Below, in pieces: positions 1 to 5,173 of a DNA stretch of 5,173 nt. The stretch spans positions 1-5,173 of the forward strand of contig CANQLF010000082.1 in assembly GCA_947624635.1 (NCBI GenBank), read 5' to 3'. The position numbers were made by a program, and so were the translations under genes. The notes under the pieces are model-generated. The model searched no databases. It saw only the letters and a list, made by a program, of their open reading frames with translations, and was not told the origin of the DNA. Within the stretch, counting starts at the first letter, position 1, and the number at the start of each line of letters is the position of its first letter. The DNA is from an uncultured Bacilli bacterium (GTDB lineage Bacteria > Bacillota_I > Bacilli_A > RF39 > UBA660).

Positions 1-1
1 T

Positions 2-1246
2 GAGTTAACTCCATATACATTTACAGTAACAAATAATGGAGATGTTGATGCGTATTTTAAATTGAAAATAGCAGATGATACTGATGCAATAACATCTGAT
101 AGTTGTACTAGTAATCAAATAGATAAAGCATATATAGGAATAAAAGTTACGGGAGAAAATAATTTAACAGGATTACTAAGTGAATATAAAAATAATCCAA
201 TAGATTTTGGAGTATTAGAACCACAAGAAAGTAAAAGTTATGCGGTATATTTATGGCTAAAAAGTAATTCTCCAAATAATATAATAGGAAAACATTACCA
301 TGGAAAAATACTACTTGAAACAGAACAAACTATAGATAATGAAAAACAACTAGCTACTGCGATATTAGCAAACGAAAAGGAAAATATAAAAACAGAACTT
401 CCACAATTTTCAGAGACTTCACAAGATAAAGGATTATATAAATTACAAGGAGATATAGCAGCAGATGGTAAAAATATATATTACTATAGAGGATCAGTAG
501 ACAATAATTATGTACAATTTGGAACACATACAAAAGAAGTTAAAAATCAAATATTTGATGGAGGTCTAGAACAACAAACAGTGGCAGAAAAAGGCTCTCC
601 AATCTTATGGAGGATAGTGCGAATAAATGAAGATGGAAGTATAAAATTGATTGCAGAACATGATATAGGAGATTCATATCATCAATGGAATTCAAATGGT
701 ACATCAGATTATGAAGGAAGTACAATAAAGGAAACAGTAGATAATTGGTATACAGAAACATTTGAAAGTTCAACAGAAGGATGTGAAGAATGTAAAAACA
801 ATAAAGATTTAGCAAACTTAATACAAGAAACAGAATTTTGTAATGATACAAACGGAGAAAAAATATTAGAAAGATTAAATAAAGAAAATCCAGAACCAAC
901 ATTAAAATGTGCACAAGAAGAAGATATAGTAAAAGCGAAAGCTGGATTAATAAGTGCAGATGAAATGATATATGCAGGAGCTTTATATATTAAAACAGTA
1001 ACAGAAAACATAACGTATTTAAATAATAAAACTGGCTTTTGGACAATTTCGCCGTACTCTTCTGCTGACGTGTTCGTTTGGTCCCCTGACTACTTGTTCT
1101 TGAGCAGCAGCTACGTCTCTAACGCGAATTATGCGGCGGCTCGTCCTGTTATAACAATATCAGCAAATACTTCAGTCACAACAGACTTTTTATCAGAAGA
1201 TGCACCAGGAACAATAAATAATCCATATAAAGTAGTGATTAAATAA
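2..1246 (+). CDS. Surface/secreted protein, TasA-like domain plus C-type-lectin-like domain with hypervariable region (5' partial)
   Basis: The frame is open from base 2, so the start codon and any signal peptide lie before the window. A TTG at 62 is internal, because 20 in-frame codons precede it and form part of a beta-domain (PYTFTVTNNGDVDAYFKLKI). Of 414 visible residues, about 1-110 resemble the Ig-like fold of TasA/CalY (camelysin) secreted proteins. A short linker follows. About 140-414 resemble a lectin-fold module I recall from gut Firmicutes: YYYRGSVDNNYVQFG (about 160-174), LWRIVRINEDGSIKLI (202-217), FCND (279-282), LKC (301-303), ISADEMIYAG (317-326), FWTISP (346-351), RPVITI (381-386), and a GTINNPYKVV tail (403-412). 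Cysteines at 35, 261, 264, 280 and 303 suggest disulfides in an exported protein. No C-terminal anchor or LPXTG is visible. The gene ends with tandem TAA TAA. Likely role (inferred): ligand binding or adhesion at the cell surface. Family names are from memory of motifs, not from a search. Confidence 0.8.
   Translation, partial: ELTPYTFTVTNNGDVDAYFKLKIADDTDAITSDSCTSNQIDKAYIGIKVTGENNLTGLLSEYKNNPIDFGVLEPQESKSYAVYLWLKSNSPNNIIGKHYHGKILLETEQTIDNEKQLATAILANEKENIKTELPQFSETSQDKGLYKLQGDIAADGKNIYYYRGSVDNNYVQFGTHTKEVKNQIFDGGLEQQTVAEKGSPILWRIVRINEDGSIKLIAEHDIGDSYHQWNSNGTSDYEGSTIKETVDNWYTETFESSTEGCEECKNNKDLANLIQETEFCNDTNGEKILERLNKENPEPTLKCAQEEDIVKAKAGLISADEMIYAGALYIKTVTENITYLNNKTGFWTISPYSSADVFVWSPDYLFLSSSYVSNANYAAARPVITISANTSVTTDFLSEDAPGTINNPYKVVIK
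1032..1150 (+). other. Probable DGR variable region (VR) within the lectin domain
   Basis: Base composition changes abruptly here without breaking the frame. Bases 1031-1150 have 62 G+C of 120 (52%) and 17 A (14%). The preceding 120 bases have 33 G+C (27.5%) and 59 A (49%), and the 96 bases after it have 28% G+C. The 35 consecutive codons from 1046 to 1150 contain none ending in A, unlike the rest of the gene. Many are NNC, NNT or NNG codons that could derive from AAC, AAT or AAG by adenine randomisation (TCT TCT GCT GAC; TTG TTC TTG AGC AGC AGC TAC GTC TCT AAC). The patch spans the conserved lectin positions WTISP to ARPV, where known DGR targets place their VR. Its 3' end (1131-1150, GCGGCGGCTCGTCC core) is GC-rich and A-poor, as expected for an initiation-of-mutagenic-homing (IMH) segment. 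No template copy or reverse transcriptase is in the window. The DGR assignment is an inference from composition plus fold. Confidence 0.72.
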
Positions 1247-1260
1247 TAAGAAAAACAATA

Positions 1261-1289
1261 ATTTTAACGATTAGAATAAATTATATAAT
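1261..1289 (+). promoter_or_regulatory. Candidate promoter for xfp
   Basis: A perfect TATAAT -10 box lies at 1284-1289 in the 71-bp gap between the lectin gene and xfp. No good -35 is present at 17 bp spacing (ATTTTA at 1261-1266); TTAACG at 1264-1269 is closer to consensus but only 14 bp away. Initiation near 1296 would leave a 5' leader of about 22 nt that includes the ribosome site AGAGGTG (1307-1313), 4 nt before the ATG. No terminator hairpin is visible in the gap, so read-through from upstream is also possible. Confidence 0.4.
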
Positions 1290-1317
1290 AAGATACAAAA
1301 TAATATAGAGGTGAATC

Positions 1318-3648
1318 ATGGATACTTATTTAGAAAAAGAAGAGTTAAAAAAATTAGAAATGTTTCATAGAGCTACAAATTATTTATCAGTCGCACAATT
1401 ATATTTATTAGATAATCCGCTTTTAAGAAGAAAATTAAAAATTAGTGATATTAAACCTAATGTGGTTGGACACTGGGGAACTACGCCAGGTCAAAATTTT
1501 GTGTATTTAAATTTAAATAGAATAATAAAAAAATATGATCTAAATATGATTTATATATCAGGACCAGGACATGGTGGACAAGCAATGGTAGCTAATACAT
1601 ATTTAGAAGGAACATATAGTGAAGTATATCCTAATATAACAGAGGATATTGAAGGACTTAAAAAATTATGTAAACAATTTAGCTTTCCAGGAGGAATATC
1701 AAGTCATGTTGCGCCAGAAACACCAGGTAGTATCAATGAAGGTGGTGAACTAGGCTATAGTTTAGTTCATGCTTTCGGAGCGGTATTAGATAACCCCGAT
1801 TTAATAGCTGCTTGCGTAATAGGTGATGGAGAAGCAGAAACAGGACCACTTGCTACATCATGGCATTTAAATAAATTAATAAATAGAAAAGAAGATGGTG
1901 TAGTTCTCCCAATACTACACTTAAATGGATATAAAATTGCTAATCCTACTGTATTTGCTAGAATTAGTGATGAAGAAAGGATATCTTTCTTTAAAGGATG
2001 TGGATGGAATCCATATGTAGTAGAACTAAAGGAAAACAATAATATATATGATGATATGGCAAAAACATTAGATTTAATCGTAGAAGAAATTAAAAAAATT
2101 AAATCAGGTGAGAAAATAAATTATCCAATGATAATTTTAAAAACGCCAAAAGGTTGGACTGGTCCAAAAGAAGTAGAAGGTAAAATGATAGAAGGTAGTT
2201 TTAGAGCTCATCAAGTACCAATATTAGTAAACAGTGAACATCCTAAAAATTTGGCTATACTTGAAAAATGGTTAAAAAGTTATAAAGCAGATGAACTATT
2301 TGATAAAGATGGAAAATTAATCCCTGAATTAAAAGAATTAGTTCCAAGTGGAAATAGAAGAATGGGAGCTAATCCTAATGCTAATGGAGGGCTTCTTCTA
2401 AAGAATTTAAGATTACCAGATTTTAAAAAATACAAAGTAGATGTTCCAAAACCAGGTAGTGTAGTAGCTCAAGATATGATAGAACTAGGTAAATATATAA
2501 GAGATGTAATAGATTTAAATAAACATAACTTCAAAGCATTCGCACCAGATGAAACATTATCTAATAGACTCAATGCAATCTTTGAAAAAACTAATAGAGA
2601 ATGGAATGCAGAAATATTAAAAACAGATGAATTTTTAAATAACAGTGGCTCTGTTGTCGATTCGTTCTTATCAGAACACATCTGTGAAGGGTTACTAGAA
2701 GGATATCTTCTTACAGGAAGACATGGTTTTTTCAGTTGTTATGAAGCTTTTATAAGAATAATAGATTCAATGACGAGCCAACATGCTAAATGGTTAAAAG
2801 TATCAAAAGAACTATCTTGGAGAGAAGAAATATCTTCACTAAACTATATCCTAACTAGTCACGTATGGCAACAAGACCATAACGGATTTACCCACCAAGA
2901 TCCGGGATTTATGAATCATTTAGTAACTAAAAAAGCAGATACTATAAGAATATACTTACCGCCTGATGCAAACTGCTTACTTTCATGTTTCGATCACTGC
3001 ATTAAAAGTAAAAATTATATAAATGCAATAATCGCTTCAAAACATCCTAGACCACAATGGCTTACAATGGATGAAGCAGTAAAACATTGTACACAAGGTA
3101 TAGGAATATGGGAGTGGGCAAGTAACGATAAATTATCAGAACCAGATATAGTAATGGCTGCTGCAGGAGATACACCGACACTAGAAATACTTGCTGCAAC
3201 TAAAATATTAAGGAAAAACTTTAAAGATTTAAAAATAAGAGTTGTTAATGTTGTAGATTTAATGAGACTTCAATCAAATAAAGAACATCCACATGGACTT
3301 AGTGATGAAGATTATGATTTAATATTTACAAAAGATAAGCCAATTATATTTGCATTTCATGGTTATCCAAATTTGATACACGAGCTAACTTATAAAAGAG
3401 AAAATAAGAATATCCATGTACATGGATATATCGAAGAAGGAACCATCACAACACCATTTGATATGAGAGTACAAAATAAAATAGATAGATTTAACCTAGT
3501 TAAAGATGCATTAAAATATTTGCCTATGTTAGGAAATAAGTCATCATCACTTAATCAATGGTGTAATGATAAATTAGTAGAACATAAACAATATATAAAA
3601 GAATATGGTATGGATATGCCTGAAATACAAAATTGGAAGTGGAAATAA
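1318..3648 (+). CDS. xfp: Xylulose-5-phosphate/fructose-6-phosphate phosphoketolase
   Basis: This thiamine-diphosphate enzyme cleaves xylulose 5-phosphate (and often fructose 6-phosphate) with phosphate, giving acetyl-phosphate plus glyceraldehyde 3-phosphate (or erythrose 4-phosphate). It is cytoplasmic and central to heterofermentative sugar use. The 776 residues cover the whole family, slightly short of the usual 790-825. The N-terminal ThDP-binding domain (about 1-360) has HWGTTPGQNF (H52), GPGHGG (H85), SSHVAPETPG (H130), GDGEAETGP (169-177) with N203, and SFRAHQ (H298). The middle domain (about 380-565) has CEGLLEGYLLTGRHG (E457) and QDHNGFTHQDPG (Q519, N522, H526). The C-terminal domain (about 570-776) has K575, PQWL, EHPHGLSD and GTITTPFDM. 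These match the catalytic set I recall for Bifidobacterium Xfp (H64, H97, H142, H320, E479, Q546, N549, H553). Small departures from usual family motifs are SINEGGELG (usually SIHEGGELG) and GHGGQ (usually GHGGP). The start is supported by AGAGGTG 4 nt upstream. Dual substrate use cannot be judged from sequence. Confidence 0.97.
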   Translation: MDTYLEKEELKKLEMFHRATNYLSVAQLYLLDNPLLRRKLKISDIKPNVVGHWGTTPGQNFVYLNLNRIIKKYDLNMIYISGPGHGGQAMVANTYLEGTYSEVYPNITEDIEGLKKLCKQFSFPGGISSHVAPETPGSINEGGELGYSLVHAFGAVLDNPDLIAACVIGDGEAETGPLATSWHLNKLINRKEDGVVLPILHLNGYKIANPTVFARISDEERISFFKGCGWNPYVVELKENNNIYDDMAKTLDLIVEEIKKIKSGEKINYPMIILKTPKGWTGPKEVEGKMIEGSFRAHQVPILVNSEHPKNLAILEKWLKSYKADELFDKDGKLIPELKELVPSGNRRMGANPNANGGLLLKNLRLPDFKKYKVDVPKPGSVVAQDMIELGKYIRDVIDLNKHNFKAFAPDETLSNRLNAIFEKTNREWNAEILKTDEFLNNSGSVVDSFLSEHICEGLLEGYLLTGRHGFFSCYEAFIRIIDSMTSQHAKWLKVSKELSWREEISSLNYILTSHVWQQDHNGFTHQDPGFMNHLVTKKADTIRIYLPPDANCLLSCFDHCIKSKNYINAIIASKHPRPQWLTMDEAVKHCTQGIGIWEWASNDKLSEPDIVMAAAGDTPTLEILAATKILRKNFKDLKIRVVNVVDLMRLQSNKEHPHGLSDEDYDLIFTKDKPIIFAFHGYPNLIHELTYKRENKNIHVHGYIEEGTITTPFDMRVQNKIDRFNLVKDALKYLPMLGNKSSSLNQWCNDKLVEHKQYIKEYGMDMPEIQNWKWK

Positions 3649-3650
3649 TG
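3635..3650 (+). promoter_or_regulatory. Ribosome site and TAATG stop/start overlap deciding the downstream start
   Basis: The purine-rich GGAAGTGGA (3635-3643), inside the last Trp-Lys-Trp-Lys codons of xfp, lies 4 nt before ATG 3648. The A of that ATG is the last base of the xfp TAA. This favours ATG 3648 over the in-frame TTG at 3633, which lacks a convincing ribosome site, and suggests translational coupling. Confidence 0.65.
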
Positions 3651-4544
3651 ACTTTACAAAAATTAGAAGATTTCTTTAAATATGATTTAAAGATAAAAGA
3701 AGAACTACATAAAAGTGCGCCTGATGATAGATATAAAAATGATATAGGTTATGTATCAAAATATAGTGATTTATTAAATGAAACACTAAAAAATTTAGAA
3801 TTTTATATGGAAAAAATATCCAAAGCTATAAATTTTGATTATAATGATTATCTAGAAAAATTATTTAAAACACTAAATGAAAAATTAAAAGAATGTGGTC
3901 TAAATTATTCTAAATTAAAAGCATTTTACAATGTATGTTTATCAGATATGAGTGAAGAATTAATCAAAAAAACTAAAACAGAATATATAGGTTTTTCTAT
4001 GTTTAATACTTATTTAAACTTACATGGTGCATCAAGTATAAATGAAATATTACATGTTATGCACTCATATGTAATGAATAATGAAGAGATTTATCAAAGT
4101 ATAAATAAATTATATGAAAAAACAAATAACGAGGGTTATAGTATTAATTTGTATGGTAAAGATAACATATTAGCTAGAAATATATTTGATAATTATCCAA
4201 CTAATATAGAATCAGATGAAACAAATATAGTATCTTTAGATAACAAAATAATGATTATGGTAAGAGATATAGGTCATGCTCTAACTATAGAAATAAGTAT
4301 TGAAAAAGATAAATGCTTCGTACAATATTTTATACCTAAAGTATGTAATACATTAATGGTAAATAATCTTAAAGGTGTTAATAAAGTAACAAAAGAGGAT
4401 AGATATACTATTGGGCAATTTGAAACTTCCTATGAAAATTTAAGTAAAGATGTAATAGAATTAATATCTAATGTACCAAAAGATAAAGATGCTTATCTTA
4501 TGGGTGGAGAATATTATGAAGAGCAAGTTGGTAAAATTAGGTAA
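3648..4544 (+). CDS. Uncharacterised cytoplasmic protein co-transcribed with xfp
   Basis: I do not recognise a named family. With the ATG at 3648 the product is 298 residues (303 if the TTG at 3633 is used). It is charged, Lys/Glu/Asn-rich, with no signal peptide or membrane segment, so probably cytoplasmic. Residues about 1-110 look mainly helical, with heptad-like leucines and lysines (DLLNETLKNLEFYMEKI). From about 128 the protein looks alpha/beta, with motifs that read as conserved: INEILHVMHSYVMNNEEI (131-148), YSINLYGKDN (164-173), TNIVS (192-196), IMIMVRDIGHALTIEI (201-216), VQYFIPKVCNTLMVNN (225-240) and LKGVNKV (241-247). The compact RDIGHALTIEI and YFIPKVCN strands suggest a folded core, but I see no catalytic signature that I can name. 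It overlaps xfp by one base and is followed by an intrinsic terminator, so the two form a short operon or the tail of one. Composition matches its neighbours, with no sign of recent transfer. Any functional tie to phosphoketolase is a guess from linkage alone. Confidence 0.85.
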   Translation: MTLQKLEDFFKYDLKIKEELHKSAPDDRYKNDIGYVSKYSDLLNETLKNLEFYMEKISKAINFDYNDYLEKLFKTLNEKLKECGLNYSKLKAFYNVCLSDMSEELIKKTKTEYIGFSMFNTYLNLHGASSINEILHVMHSYVMNNEEIYQSINKLYEKTNNEGYSINLYGKDNILARNIFDNYPTNIESDETNIVSLDNKIMIMVRDIGHALTIEISIEKDKCFVQYFIPKVCNTLMVNNLKGVNKVTKEDRYTIGQFETSYENLSKDVIELISNVPKDKDAYLMGGEYYEEQVGKIR

Positions 4545-4555
4545 AAATATCAGTT

Positions 4556-4590
4556 AAGAGGGAATATTTTGTAAATTCCCTTTTTATTAT
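4556..4590 (+). terminator. Rho-independent terminator after the xfp operon
   Basis: AAGAGGGAAT (4556-4565) pairs with ATTCCCTTTT (4575-4584): a 10-bp stem with one G-T wobble and a 9-nt loop. The core AGGGAAT/ATTCCCT is perfect. The 3' arm runs into a T-rich tract (TTTTTATTATTTAC). It starts 11 bases after the stop codon at 4542-4544, the expected place for the end of the xfp transcript. Confidence 0.85.
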
Positions 4591-4609
4591 TTACTTTTTA
4601 CTGTATAAT
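4581..4609 (+). promoter_or_regulatory. Candidate polA promoter
   Basis: A perfect TATAAT lies at 4604-4609, directly preceded by TG but without the extra base of a true extended -10. The 17-bp-spaced -35 position (4581-4586, TTTTTA) falls in the terminator T-tract and is a poor match. Initiation about 7 nt downstream would start at about 4616, right at the GGTGG ribosome site (4616-4620). That leaves a leader of only about 10 nt, so the true start site may differ. Confidence 0.4.
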
Positions 4610-4625
4610 TAAAATGGTGGTAAAA

Positions 4626-5173
4626 ATGAAAAAAGTAATCTTAATAGATGGAAATAACTTATTATTCAGAAGTTACTATGCAACTGCATATAATGGGAAT
4701 TTTATGAAAAATTCTAAAAATTTTCCTACAAATGCATTATTTGGCTTTGTAAATATGATAAATAAAATAATAGAAGAAGAAAATCCTATATATGTTTTAG
4801 TAGCTTTTGATAAAGGTAAAACTTTTAGGCATGAAAAATATGATTTTTATAAACAAGGAAGAATAGAAACACCTAATGAACTTAAAGTACAATTTCCTGT
4901 AGCTAAAGAAATATTAACTAATATGGGTATTAAATATTTAGAAATAGATAATTATGAAGCTGATGATATAATTGGTACATTCGCTAGAATGATCGATGAA
5001 AATGATGATTATGATGCAACTATAGTAAGTAGTGATAAAGACTTATTGCAACTTATATCAAGTGATGTAGATGTAAAATTATTAAAACAAAAAGACTATA
5101 TTAGAATGAATGAAAATGTGTTTTTGGATACTTACGGAATTAAACCTATTAATATGATAGATTTAAAAGCTTT
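4626..5173 (+). CDS. polA: DNA polymerase I, N-terminal 5'-3' exonuclease domain (3' partial)
   Basis: 182 codons are visible and the frame runs off the window end. The protein opens with MKKVILIDGNNLLFRSYYA, a typical PolA start. It carries the metal-binding acidic residues of the 5'-3' exonuclease/flap nuclease family: D8 in LIDGNN, D62 in AFDKGKTFRHEKY, E111/D113/D114 in YEADDIIGT, and D137/D139 in SSDKDLLQL. TNALFGF (35-41) and KQGRIETPNEL (76-86) also fit. In full-length PolA this domain removes RNA primers and flaps during Okazaki-fragment processing and repair. ATG 4626 is chosen because GGTGG (4616-4620) precedes it by 5 nt and family members start at this point. An in-frame ATG at 4614 would add MVVK but has no ribosome site. 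The window does not show whether the polymerase domain follows or whether this is a stand-alone exonuclease, as in some Mollicutes. It is a separate unit from the xfp operon, behind a terminator. Confidence 0.9.
   Translation, partial: MKKVILIDGNNLLFRSYYATAYNGNFMKNSKNFPTNALFGFVNMINKIIEEENPIYVLVAFDKGKTFRHEKYDFYKQGRIETPNELKVQFPVAKEILTNMGIKYLEIDNYEADDIIGTFARMIDENDDYDATIVSSDKDLLQLISSDVDVKLLKQKDYIRMNENVFLDTYGIKPINMIDLKA

Noticed and set aside
62..64. TTG as the start codon of the lectin gene.
   Set aside because: The frame is open upstream to base 2 and encodes a coherent beta-strand segment leading into it; there is no ribosome site before 62.
540..1011. Antisense open frames opposite the lectin gene (124 and 100 residues).
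   Set aside because: Their predicted proteins are Leu/Phe/Ser-rich shadows of the A-rich sense strand, have no ribosome site, and overlap a clear protein-coding gene.
1032..1150. GC-rich patch as an assembly chimera or a foreign gene fragment.
   Set aside because: The frame is continuous across both edges and the patch supplies exactly the expected lectin-fold motifs (WTISP, RPV). A random insertion would be unlikely to do this.
1174..1187. Short inverted repeat AGTC...GACT downstream of the variable patch, considered as the hairpin found after the IMH in some DGR targets.
   Set aside because: Only 4 bp of stem with a 6-nt loop, a length expected by chance in this sequence.
1247..1317. Terminator between the lectin gene and xfp.
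   Set aside because: No GC-containing stem with a T-tract is present; the gap is simple AT-rich sequence with only short AT palindromes.
1767..2681. Antisense open frames opposite xfp (90 and 70 residues).
   Set aside because: They lie fully inside highly conserved phosphoketolase coding sequence and show no recognisable domain or ribosome site.

Overview
The window reads as chromosomal DNA from a low-GC Gram-positive bacterium, most like the small-genome gut Bacilli/Mollicutes-related Firmicutes. The reasons are an A+T-rich coding strand with strong purine bias, AGGAGG-type ribosome sites, TATAAT -10 boxes, and protein families I associate with gut Firmicutes. The genetic code looks standard: all three visible stop codons are TAA, all 15 tryptophans of the phosphoketolase are TGG, and no in-frame TGA interrupts a gene. 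All genes are on the + strand.

Layout. (1) 2-1246: the 3' part of a secreted or surface protein with a TasA/CalY-like beta domain followed by a C-type-lectin-like domain. (2) 1318-3648: a complete phosphoketolase gene (xfp). (3) 3648-4544: a conserved-looking but unrecognised cytoplasmic protein, coupled to xfp by a TAATG stop/start overlap and closed by an intrinsic terminator at 4556-4590. (4) 4626 to the window end: the start of polA (5'-3' exonuclease domain), cut by the window edge.

The striking feature is a roughly 119-bp patch at 1032-1150 inside gene 1. GC jumps from about 27% to about 52%, and A falls from about 49% to about 14%, with sharp edges and an unbroken reading frame. It encodes the core of the lectin fold, from FWTISP to RPV. 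This adenine-specific depletion at the C-terminal lectin module is the expected footprint of a diversity-generating retroelement (DGR) variable region. In a DGR, a template repeat is copied by an error-prone reverse transcriptase that randomises template adenines. No template repeat or reverse transcriptase lies in the window, so the rest of the system would be upstream or elsewhere in the genome.

The remaining genes are metabolic and housekeeping. Phosphoketolase supplies acetyl-phosphate, its overlapping partner is probably co-transcribed, and polA starts a separate unit. I see no functional link between the variable surface protein and these genes.
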